A DNA stretch of 43,318 nt from Castellaniella defragrans (lineage in GTDB: Bacteria; Pseudomonadota; Gammaproteobacteria; Burkholderiales; Burkholderiaceae_B), in contig NZ_JACHIB010000024.1 of NCBI RefSeq assembly GCF_014203015.1, positions 1 to 43,318 on the forward strand, read 5' to 3'. Positions 31,728-38,776 of the stretch are shown here, piece after piece. The notes beneath the pieces are model-generated. The model was not told where the DNA came from. It ran no database searches and worked only from the letters and a program-made list of their open reading frames with translations. Within the stretch, counting starts at the first letter, position 1, and every line of letters begins with the position of its first letter. The position numbers were made by a program, and so were the translations under genes.

Positions 31728-33005
31728 TTAATAGAGCCAGCGCGCGGGAACGAGCACCAGATCGGGGAACAGCACCAGCAGGAAAAGCACGGCGAGCTGC
31801 GCGAGCAGGAAGGGAAGGGCGCCGCGCGTGACATCGTCCATGCTCAGCCGCCCGACGCCGGCGACCGTGTTCAGCACGGTGCCGACCGGCGGCGTGATCA
31901 GGCCGATGGCATTGTTGATGATGAACAGCACGCCGAAATACACCGGATCGATGCCCGCCGCCTTGACGGCGGGCATCAGGACCGGGGTGAGGATCAGGAT
32001 GGTGGGCGTCATGTCCATGGCGGTGCCGACCAGCACCACCAGGGCCATGGCGGCGAGCATCAGCAGCAGCGGCTCGCCGATCAGCGGTTCGAGCAGGTCC
32101 ACCATCCGGTCGGGCAGGCCGGCCACGGTGATGAGCCAGGCGCTGACCATGGCGGCCGCCACCAGCAGCATGATGACCGCGGAGACCTTGGCCGAGCTGA
32201 GGAACACCTGGTAGAGGCTGCGCAGGTTCATCTCGCGGTAGATGAACGTCGAGACGAACCAGGAGTAGACGGCGGCCACCACGGCGGCCTCGGTGGGCGT
32301 GAACACGCCGAAGCGCAGGCCCACGATGATGATCACCGGCATGCCCAGCGCCCAGATGCCCTCGCGCGCCGCGTGCAGGACGTCCCGGGGGCTCTTGCGC
32401 GGCTGGGGCGTGATCGGCTCGCGGCGCACCAGCCAGGCCCAGGTCACCCACAGCGCGGCGCCCATCATCAGGCCCGGCAGGATGCCGGCCAGGAAGAGCT
32501 TGGAGATCGACACGTTGGCCGCGACGCCGAAGATGATCATGCCGATGCTGGGCGGGATGACGGGCGCGATGATGCCCGCCGACGCGATCAGGCCGGCCGA
32601 GCGCTTGCGGTCATGGCCGGCGGCCGTCATCATGGGCAGCAGCAGGGCGGTCATGGCGGCCGCGTCGGCCACGGCCGAGCCCGACAGCGCCGCCATCAGG
32701 CAGGCCGTGATGATGGTGACGTAGCCCAGGCCGCCCTTGACGTGGCCCACCAGCACCATGGCGAAGTCCACGATGCGGCGGGACAGGCCGCCCACCGTCA
32801 TGATTTCGCCGGCCAGCATGAAGAACGGCACCGCCAGCAGGGGGAAGCTGTTGGCCCCGTTGATCAGGTTCTGCGCCAGGATCTGCGCGTCGAACATGTC
32901 CAGCTGCCACATCAGGGCGGCGCCCGAGATGAGCAGCGCGAAGGCGATCGGCACGCCGATGGCCATGGCGCCCAGCAGGGCGACGAGAAAGGTCGTCAGG
33001 ATCAT
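31728..33005 (-). CDS. TRAP transporter large permease (DctM family)
   Basis: The 425-aa membrane protein starts MILTTFLVALLGAMAIGVPI at 33005. Conserved stretches are SFPLLAVPFFMLAGEIMTVG, GSAVADAAAMTALLLPMM and AAVVAAVYSWFVSTFIYREM. It is the sodium-coupled transport subunit with about 12 to 13 membrane segments. Its start overlaps the dctQ stop by 4 bp (ATGA). The dctP gene follows after 37 bp. Confidence 0.94.
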   Translation of the reverse strand: MILTTFLVALLGAMAIGVPIAFALLISGAALMWQLDMFDAQILAQNLINGANSFPLLAVPFFMLAGEIMTVGGLSRRIVDFAMVLVGHVKGGLGYVTIITACLMAALSGSAVADAAAMTALLLPMMTAAGHDRKRSAGLIASAGIIAPVIPPSIGMIIFGVAANVSISKLFLAGILPGLMMGAALWVTWAWLVRREPITPQPRKSPRDVLHAAREGIWALGMPVIIIVGLRFGVFTPTEAAVVAAVYSWFVSTFIYREMNLRSLYQVFLSSAKVSAVIMLLVAAAMVSAWLITVAGLPDRMVDLLEPLIGEPLLLMLAAMALVVLVGTAMDMTPTILILTPVLMPAVKAAGIDPVYFGVLFIINNAIGLITPPVGTVLNTVAGVGRLSMDDVTRGALPFLLAQLAVLFLLVLFPDLVLVPARWLY

Positions 33006-33511
33006 GCTTGTTCTCCGGCGTCGTCGATGTAGCGGTCCACGGTGGCCATGGAGCCCGTGGCCAGGCGGTAGAGGTCGCCCACCAGGACCAGCGCGCCCGC
33101 GACGCTGAAGACCATGCCGCTGGCATAGAACAGGCCCATGGAGATGCCCGTGATGGGCGCGCCGACCGACACGTTGATGAGGGTTTGCGACAGGGCGCCC
33201 GAGAACACCAGCCAGCAGATGTACAGCATGGCGAGGCGGCCGATGAACAGGCTGATGCGGCGGCCGGCCGGCGGGAGCCGCCGGACGACGAAATTGGAGC
33301 CCAGGTGGGTGTTCTCGCGCATGGCGATGATGCTGCCCAGGAACGTGATCCAGATGAACAGCCAGCGGGACATCTCTTCCGAGATCAGGATGCCCGAATT
33401 GAAGCCGTAGCGCAGGACGACGTTGCCGAACACCAGCACGACCATCGCCGCCAGCATGGCCACGATCAGGAAGGACAGGCCGCGCGTGCAGGAATCGATG
33501 ATTTTTTTCAT
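33002..33511 (-). CDS. TRAP transporter small permease (DctQ family)
   Basis: This 169-aa membrane protein has four hydrophobic segments. The family signature is visible as FNSGILISEEMSRWLFIWIT followed by FLGSIIAMRENTHLG. It pairs with DctM and is needed for assembly of the TRAP permease. It lies 15 bp after the aroE-like gene and is coupled to dctM by overlap. Confidence 0.93.
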   Translation of the reverse strand: MKKIIDSCTRGLSFLIVAMLAAMVVLVFGNVVLRYGFNSGILISEEMSRWLFIWITFLGSIIAMRENTHLGSNFVVRRLPPAGRRISLFIGRLAMLYICWLVFSGALSQTLINVSVGAPITGISMGLFYASGMVFSVAGALVLVGDLYRLATGSMATVDRYIDDAGEQA

Positions 33512-33526
33512 GGCGGGATCCTCGCG

Positions 33527-34435
33527 TCAGGCGGGATGGGTGGGGCGGTCGGCCGCGGCCGCGGCGCGGCGCGCCAGGATTTCCGCCACGTGCGCGGCCA
33601 TGCGGCGCGCATCGGCGGCGATGCCGTTGGTATAGAGCTCGAAGGCCCGGGCCGCCTGGTGCACGACCATGCCCAGGCCGTTGATCGTGTGGCAGCCCTT
33701 TGCGCGCGCGATGCGCAGCAGCTCGGTCTCCAGCGGGAAATAGATGATCTCGGCGAACCAGTGGCGCGGCTCCAGCAGCGACCCCGGGATCGGCGTGCCG
33801 GGGTGCTTGCGCATGCCCACCGGCGTGGCGTTGATCAGGCCGTCGGCGCGGCGCAGGGCCTGGGCCGGATCGCCGCCGACGTCCACCGGGATGCCGGGAA
33901 AGCGCGTCCGCAGGGCCTGGGCGAGGTACTCGGCGCGGCCCGCCGTCTGGTCGAACAGGGTCAGGCTGCGCGCGCCCAGCCGCAGGATGGCGTCGGCCAC
34001 CGCGGCGCCCGCGCCGCCGGCCCCGAGCTGCACGACGTGGCCCGGCGCCCGGCCGCCCAGGTTCTCGCGCAGGTTCTGCGAGAAGCCGTAGTGATCGGTG
34101 TTGTGGCCGATGCGCCGGCCGTTGCGCAGGACCACGGTGTTGACCGCGCCGATGACGCGCGCCTCGTCGGACAGTTCGTGGAGGTGCGGGATGACGGCCT
34201 GCTTGCAGGGATGGGTGACGTTCAGGCCGGCGAAGCCGAAGCGCTCCGCGGCGGTCAGGAGCTCGGGCAGGTTCGCCGGCCCCAGGCCGAGTTCGTCCAG
34301 ATCGATCCGCTGATAGATGCAGAGCAGCCCGTGCCGCGCCGCCTCGTGCTCGTACAGGGTGGGACTGAGGGACTCGCCGATGCCTTCGCCAATCAGGCCG
34401 AGCAGCAGGGCGGGCGTTTCGTTTTCCGGACGCAT
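33527..34435 (-). CDS. Quinate/shikimate dehydrogenase (AroE family, NAD-type signature)
   Basis: The 302-aa protein starts MRPENETPALLLG at 34435 with AGGAAG about 8 nt upstream. Substrate residues are Ser22 and Ser24 (ESLSPT), Lys78 (LNVTHPCK) and Asp114 (GHNTDHYGF). The nucleotide fold has GAGGAG (138-143). The residue after the second strand is Asp162 (LTLFDQT), where NADP enzymes have Asn-Arg-Thr; an acidic residue here usually means NAD, as in catabolic quinate/shikimate dehydrogenases. It is first in an operon with TRAP and dehydroquinase genes. It differs strongly from the AroE at 15584, supporting a catabolic role. Confidence 0.88.
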   Translation of the reverse strand: MRPENETPALLLGLIGEGIGESLSPTLYEHEAARHGLLCIYQRIDLDELGLGPANLPELLTAAERFGFAGLNVTHPCKQAVIPHLHELSDEARVIGAVNTVVLRNGRRIGHNTDHYGFSQNLRENLGGRAPGHVVQLGAGGAGAAVADAILRLGARSLTLFDQTAGRAEYLAQALRTRFPGIPVDVGGDPAQALRRADGLINATPVGMRKHPGTPIPGSLLEPRHWFAEIIYFPLETELLRIARAKGCHTINGLGMVVHQAARAFELYTNGIAADARRMAAHVAEILARRAAAAADRPTHPA

Positions 34436-34453
34436 GGGATGTCTTCCTGGTTG

Positions 34454-34473
34454 TATGTACCGGTTCGTACATA
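34454..34473. promoter_or_regulatory. 20-bp palindrome upstream of the aroE2-TRAP operon
   Basis: TATGTACCGGTTCGTACATA has two perfect 7-bp arms (34454-34460 and 34467-34473) around 6 bp. It lies 18 bp upstream of the start codon, so it falls in the 5' untranslated region or near the transcription start. The TNGTNNNACNA-like half (TTGTATGTACCGG region) resembles GntR-type sites; the regulator is unknown. Confidence 0.55.
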
Positions 34474-34483
34474 TTTTCGCTAT

Positions 34484-34513
34484 AGAATAGAATTCAGTTC
34501 CGAACCGCGTCAA
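34484..34513 (-). promoter_or_regulatory. Promoter of the aroE2-TRAP-aroQ operon with GAA-N5-TTC operator
   Basis: Minus-strand reading: -35 TTGACG (34508-34513), then operator GAACTGAATTC (34490-34500), then -10 TATTCT (34484-34489). The spacer is 18 nt. The operator again abuts the -10, as in the promoters at 15444-15472 and 16642-16670. Confidence 0.6.
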
Positions 34514-34541
34514 ACAGAATTTGCTAGGTGATTACCCTTGT

Positions 34542-34574
34542 TTGTCTAATTCTGTTCAGCAGAATATGATTCTG
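34542..34574 (+). promoter_or_regulatory. Aldehyde dehydrogenase promoter with perfect palindromic operator
   Basis: -35 TTGTCT (34542-34547) and -10 TATGAT (34565-34570) are 17 nt apart. CAGAATATGATTCTG (34560-34574) is a perfect inverted repeat with the GAA-N5-TTC core and covers the -10. Further CAGAAT/ATTCTG half-sites occur at 34515-34520 and 34549-34554. Confidence 0.65.
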
Positions 34575-34603
34575 TTAGAAAGAACTTCCTAGGTGGAACC
34601 GTC

Positions 34604-36079
34604 ATGTCCCTGCCCCGCTACGATCACTTCATCAACGGCGCCCGCGTGCCGCCCGCGTCCGGCGATTATTTCGACACCGAAAACCCCTATACGGGCGAAG
34701 TCTGGGCGCATATCGCGCGCGGCAACGCGGCCGACGTGGATGCCGCCGTGGCCGCCGCCAAGGCCGCCTTCGAGGGTCCGTGGGGCGGCCTGACCGCCAC
34801 CCGCCGCGGCCAGCTGCTGCGCCGCCTGGCCGACCTGGTGATCGAGCACGCCCCCCGCCTGGCGGAAATCGAGCAGCGCGACAACGGCAAGCTGTCCTCC
34901 GAGGTCGTCGCGCAGGTGCGCTACATGGGCGAATACTTCCATTACTACGCCGGCCTGGCCGACAAGGTCGAAAGCAAGGTCATCCCCACCGACAAGCCCG
35001 GGGTCTTCACCTTCACCCGCTACGAGGCCAAGGGCGTGGTGGTGATCATCACGCCCTGGAATTCCCCGCTCACCCTCACCAGCTGGAAACTGGCACCGGC
35101 CCTGGCGGCGGGCTGCGTGGCGGTGGTCAAGCCCTCGGAATTCACCTCGGCCTCGATGCTGGAATTCGCCGCGCTGTTCGAGCAGGCGGGCTTTCCGCCC
35201 GGGGTGGTCAACGTCGTGACGGGCTTCGGCGCCGAAGTCGGCGAGCCGCTGGTGGCGCACCCCGACGTGGCGCACATCGGCTTCACCGGCGGCGAGCTGG
35301 CCGGCAAGCGCATCTACGAGGCGGCGGCGCGCAACCTCAAGACCGTCACACTGGAACTGGGCGGCAAGTCGCCCAACATCATCTTCGACGACGCCGACCT
35401 GGACCAGGCCGTCAAGGGCGTCGTGTCGGGGATCTTCGCCGCGTCCGGCCAGAGCTGCCAGGCCGGCTCGCGCGTGCTGGTGCAGGAAAGCATCCACGAC
35501 GAGCTGATCCGGCGCCTGGTCGAATTCGTGGGCACGGCCAAACTGGGCGATCCGACCCGGCCCGACACCCAGATCGGGCCCATCGCCACCCGGCCGCAGT
35601 TCGAGAAGGTGCTCGACTACATCCGCATCGCGCGCGAGGAAGGCGCCCGCTGCGTGCTGGGCGGCAAGGCGCGCCCGGACCTGGGGGCCGGCCAGTTCGT
35701 CGAGCCCACCATCTTCACCGGGGTGGACAACCGCATGCGCATCGCCCAGGAGGAAGTGTTCGGGCCGGTGCTGTGCGTCATCCCCTTCAAGGACGAGGCC
35801 GACGCCATCCGCATCGGCAACGACATCCTCTACGGCCTGGCCGGGGCGGTCTGGACGCGCAGCCTGCATCGCGCGCTGTACGTCACCGAGCGCCTGAAGG
35901 CCGGCACGGTCTGGGTCAACAACTACCGCGCCACCAGTTTCACCACGCCCTTCGGCGGCTACAAGCGTTCGGGCATCGGCCGCGAATCGGGCTCGGACGC
36001 CATCCACGAATACCTGGATACCAAGAGCGTCTGGATTTCCACCGACCTGGACGTGCCCAACCCCTTCATCCGCCGCTGA
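34604..36079 (+). CDS. Aldehyde dehydrogenase (NAD(P)-dependent)
   Basis: This 491-aa protein is of normal family length. Catalytic Cys285 is in SGQSCQAGSR and general base Glu251 in TLELGGKSP. The cofactor-binding segment is IITPWNSPLTLTSWKLAPAL; FGPVL and the C-terminal FGGYKRSGIGRESG are present. AGGTGGAA precedes the ATG. It would oxidise an aldehyde to its acid. It stands alone, divergent from the aroE2-TRAP operon and sharing its regulatory region, so it probably works on a side product or on an aldehyde from the same compound class. The substrate is not readable. Confidence 0.92.
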   Translation: MSLPRYDHFINGARVPPASGDYFDTENPYTGEVWAHIARGNAADVDAAVAAAKAAFEGPWGGLTATRRGQLLRRLADLVIEHAPRLAEIEQRDNGKLSSEVVAQVRYMGEYFHYYAGLADKVESKVIPTDKPGVFTFTRYEAKGVVVIITPWNSPLTLTSWKLAPALAAGCVAVVKPSEFTSASMLEFAALFEQAGFPPGVVNVVTGFGAEVGEPLVAHPDVAHIGFTGGELAGKRIYEAAARNLKTVTLELGGKSPNIIFDDADLDQAVKGVVSGIFAASGQSCQAGSRVLVQESIHDELIRRLVEFVGTAKLGDPTRPDTQIGPIATRPQFEKVLDYIRIAREEGARCVLGGKARPDLGAGQFVEPTIFTGVDNRMRIAQEEVFGPVLCVIPFKDEADAIRIGNDILYGLAGAVWTRSLHRALYVTERLKAGTVWVNNYRATSFTTPFGGYKRSGIGRESGSDAIHEYLDTKSVWISTDLDVPNPFIRR

Positions 36080-36097
36080 GCGCCGCGGCGGGCCCGC

Positions 36098-36964
36098 TCA
36101 GCGGGCTGGCGCGCGCCGCAGCGGCAGGCGCCGGCGCAGGGCCTGGTCGTGGATCCATCCCACCGAGCGGATGCCCAGCCGCGCCACCGCGTGGGCCGGC
36201 AGCTGCCGGTAGTCCTTGTTGAAGACCAGCAGGCTGTAGCTGCCCTCGTAGTCCAGGCCGTCCAGGCGCCGCACGAGGGCGGCGACCTGGTCGCTCTGCA
36301 CGCCGTCGCCCGGAAACACCCGCATGCGGTCGGCGTCGTGCGGCTGGTTTTCCCGCAGCGCCGGGACGCCGAAGTCGGCGAGCTGCACCAGCACGATCCT
36401 GTCCGGCGGGATCTCGTCCAGGATGCCGAAGGCCGAGCCCTCGGCGATGAAGTGGAAGGCGTCCAGCACGAGGCCGAGGTTGGCGTGCGCGGCGCGGCAC
36501 ACCAGGTCCCAGGCGCTGCGGATGTCCGCGCCCGTGTGGCTCCAGGGGATCGCCTTGAAGCCGATGCGCACGCCCGTCGGCACGGCCAGGTTGGCCAGCT
36601 TGCGCAGGTCGGCCTCGGCGCGTTCCGGCGCGAGCGCGCGCGGCAGCGCCGCCGAGGCCGACACGATCAGCAGCGGCGCGCCCACGTCGGCGCAGATTTC
36701 CAGCAGGGCCTTGGCCACGTCGAGCTTGTAGCGGTGCGCCGGGCCGTTCATGCCCTCGTAGTCGCGCATCAGCTGCAGGCCGGTGATCTCCAGGCCGCTT
36801 TCGCGCACCCGCCGGACCGCGGTTTCGTAGCCCTCGGGGTGGTTGGCCAGGTCCCGCGCCCACAGCATGACCTGGGAGAAGCCGGCCGCCTCCGCGGCGC
36901 GCAGGCGTTCCTCCAGGGAGCCCGCCATGCAGGCCAGGTCGATGCCGAAGCGCTCCTGGCTCAT
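36098..36964 (-). CDS. QuiC-like TIM-barrel protein with degenerate metal site
   Basis: The 288-aa protein starts MSQERFGIDLACMAGSLEER at 36964, overlapping the preceding stop by 4 bp. It resembles the N-terminal 3-dehydroshikimate dehydratase domain of QuiC (LQLMRDYEGM, LDAFHF, VQLAD, RVFPGDG). Of the four metal ligands, Asp168 and Gln194 remain. The first Glu is Lys137 (IGFKAIPW) and the last is Leu246 (YSLLVFNKD). Metal-dependent dehydration as described for QuiC is therefore doubtful. It could be a changed enzyme, or a subunit of the HPPD-like protein encoded just before it. The frame is clean, so this is not simple decay. The assignment to the fold is firm, the function unknown. Confidence 0.8.
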   Translation of the reverse strand: MSQERFGIDLACMAGSLEERLRAAEAAGFSQVMLWARDLANHPEGYETAVRRVRESGLEITGLQLMRDYEGMNGPAHRYKLDVAKALLEICADVGAPLLIVSASAALPRALAPERAEADLRKLANLAVPTGVRIGFKAIPWSHTGADIRSAWDLVCRAAHANLGLVLDAFHFIAEGSAFGILDEIPPDRIVLVQLADFGVPALRENQPHDADRMRVFPGDGVQSDQVAALVRRLDGLDYEGSYSLLVFNKDYRQLPAHAVARLGIRSVGWIHDQALRRRLPLRRAPAR

Positions 36965-37848
36965 CGGGATTCCCGGGGCGGCGTGGCGTGGCGCACCAGC
37001 TCGAACGTCACGTCGTAGGACATGGCCGCGGTGATGGCGCCGTGGGCCTCCGTGTGGATGAAGGCGTTGTCCTGGAAAGGCACGCCCTGCGCGGCCATGG
37101 CGCGCACCGTCCCCAGCACGTCGGGCGTGCCGAAGGCCAGCCGCGCGAACTGCTCGTCCCATTCCGTGTCGTAGAGGGCGTCGCCCACCGGCTCGACGAG
37201 CTGCAGGTGGAAGCATCCGCAGGGGCTGCCCAGGATGGTGCCGCGCGGCAGGATGCCGAAATGGGTTTCCGCGGGCAGGGCCCTGAAGCCGAACAGCTGG
37301 GCGTAGAAGTCGGTCCACTGCGCGCTGCGCCCGGGGCCGATGTGCTGCACGAGGCCGAAGAAATGCAGGTCCGGCACCAGCGGCTCCACGTCCCGCTGCT
37401 CGTCCAGGTAGATGAAATCGATGTCGTAGATGGAAAAGGGGCGCAGACGGTCCACCAGGTAGATGACGGTGTCGCCCACGCCGTGGATGCCGGGGATGTT
37501 CAGTTCCATGGCGCCCGCCCGGGTGGGGATGGGCCAGGCGCCCCAGGCCATGCTGCGCTCGTAGGCCCGGCCGGCGTGGTCCACCTGGAACGCCACGGCG
37601 CTGATCTGGTGGTCCTCGCCCTCGCGCGCCACGCTGGCCAGCGTGGCGGGATCGGAATTGACGATGAGGTTCATGCCGCCCTGGCGGTACAGCAGCACCT
37701 GGCGGGAGCAGTGGCGGGCGATCTGGCGAAAGCCGATCCGGGTCAGCACGGCGCCCAGTTCCTCGGGGCGGGTGGAGGCGAATTCGATGAACTCGATCCC
37801 GCGGATGGCCGGCGGGGGGCTGGCGAACGCGGTTTCCTCGGCGCTCAT
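36961..37848 (-). CDS. HPPD-like VOC-family protein
   Basis: This 295-aa protein has two VOC modules as in 4-hydroxyphenylpyruvate dioxygenase and in the C-terminal half of QuiC (GIEFIEFASTRPEELGAVLT ... VLLYRQGGMNLIVN). By alignment from memory with HPPD, the first His is kept (His169, LVQHIG) and the Glu is kept (Glu283, TFELVRH). The second His is replaced by Arg236 (ARLAFGTPDV). The iron site is thus probably not normal. The gene overlaps iclR upstream and the QuiC-like gene downstream by 4 bp each, so all three are translationally coupled. In Pseudomonas QuiC the two domains are fused in the opposite order. Confidence 0.8.
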   Translation of the reverse strand: MSAEETAFASPPPAIRGIEFIEFASTRPEELGAVLTRIGFRQIARHCSRQVLLYRQGGMNLIVNSDPATLASVAREGEDHQISAVAFQVDHAGRAYERSMAWGAWPIPTRAGAMELNIPGIHGVGDTVIYLVDRLRPFSIYDIDFIYLDEQRDVEPLVPDLHFFGLVQHIGPGRSAQWTDFYAQLFGFRALPAETHFGILPRGTILGSPCGCFHLQLVEPVGDALYDTEWDEQFARLAFGTPDVLGTVRAMAAQGVPFQDNAFIHTEAHGAITAAMSYDVTFELVRHATPPRESR

Positions 37849-38558
37849 GGCGACGTACCCGCGCCGCCTTCGGGCCAGCGCCCGCCCAGGGCGTCGGTGA
37901 GCTCGGCCGCGTGGCGCTTGAGCACGGGGATCACCTGGGCGATCTTTTCCTCGCTGAAGCGGTATTTGGGGCCCGAGATGGACACCACGCCGGCCAGCTG
38001 CTGGCCGATCCCGAACACGGGACAGGCCACGGCCCCGATCTCGGGGTCCCGCTCGCCCAGGGAGACCGCGTAAAGCGCGCGTCGTATGTCGTCGTATTTC
38101 TCGCCCGCCTCCTGCTCGAAGGCGCGCATGACATGGCCCGAGGCGCCCACCTTGAGGGGCAGGGCGTCGCCCTCGTGGACGGAATCGCGCACCGAGCGCG
38201 GCGCGTCCACCCGGTGCAGGCAGATGCGGGCGTCGTGGTCCTTGATGAAGAAGGAGGCGCCTTCCTGGAGCTCGTCCACGATGCTGCGCAGCACGGGCAC
38301 GACGATGTCGGCGCTGCGGAAGTGCTTCTGGTAGAGCGAGCCGAGATACAGAGGCTTGGGCCCGAGGCGGTAGGTGCCGTCTTCCAGGCGGCGGAGATAG
38401 CCGAACTTCTCCAGCGATTCGGCCAGCCGCAGCGTCGTGCTCTTGTAGAAGCCCGCGCGCTTCGAGATGTCCGTGAGGGTGAGGCTGTCTCCTCCGTCGA
38501 TGAATACGTCCAGGATGGTCAGTGCGCGGTCTACCGCGGCGACGCCTTCACGGGTCAT
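37845..38558 (-). CDS. IclR family regulator
   Basis: The 237-aa protein has an N-terminal winged helix-turn-helix (AAVDRALTILDVFIDGGDSL then TLTDISKRAGFYKSTTLRLA, about 7-50). A GAF-like effector domain follows (about 75-230) with the family end GVVSISGPKYRFSEEKI. IclR proteins typically govern aromatic, quinate and glyoxylate catabolism. The gene heads an operon with the HPPD-like and QuiC-like genes and has a GAAT-N3-GTTC site in its own promoter region, which fits autoregulation. It is the best candidate to bind the same motif at the other promoters of the island. Confidence 0.92.
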   Translation of the reverse strand: MTREGVAAVDRALTILDVFIDGGDSLTLTDISKRAGFYKSTTLRLAESLEKFGYLRRLEDGTYRLGPKPLYLGSLYQKHFRSADIVVPVLRSIVDELQEGASFFIKDHDARICLHRVDAPRSVRDSVHEGDALPLKVGASGHVMRAFEQEAGEKYDDIRRALYAVSLGERDPEIGAVACPVFGIGQQLAGVVSISGPKYRFSEEKIAQVIPVLKRHAAELTDALGGRWPEGGAGTSP

Positions 38559-38610
38559 GGGGGGCGGCCTCTTGCAGGGTGGGAAATCCGGTCATGGGGC
38601 TATGATAACC

Positions 38611-38621
38611 GAATACGGTTC
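38611..38621. promoter_or_regulatory. GAAT-N3-GTTC operator in the iclR-eamA intergenic region
   Basis: GAATACGGTTC lies 53 bp upstream of iclR and 156 bp before the divergent EamA permease gene. On the minus strand it falls between a weak CTGAAA and TATCAT (18 nt spacing), a plausible iclR promoter. It matches the motif of the other catabolic promoters in the window. Confidence 0.6.
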
Positions 38622-38776
38622 TATTTTTCAGCCGTTTTGGCCCCGGCGCCGGCCGCAATGATTTATCCTTATGCTTTATCGGAACATCGTATGACCACGC
38701 GCCGAAGCGCAGGCTCCGCCGACCATCGCGGGGCCGAGCGCGGTAGTTTTCCCCCGGGGCCGCAGGCCTGACCACC

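Noticed and set aside
31728-34472. Single minus-strand open frame of 914 codons through the TRAP and AroE2 genes
   Set aside because: Only the part from 33005 downstream is a protein (DctM); upstream it is out of frame with DctQ and AroE2, which have full motifs in other frames.
36098-37318. Longer start at 37318 for the QuiC-like barrel
   Set aside because: The added 118 residues are out-of-frame sequence of the HPPD-like gene; the start at 36964 gives the ATGA overlap and normal family length.
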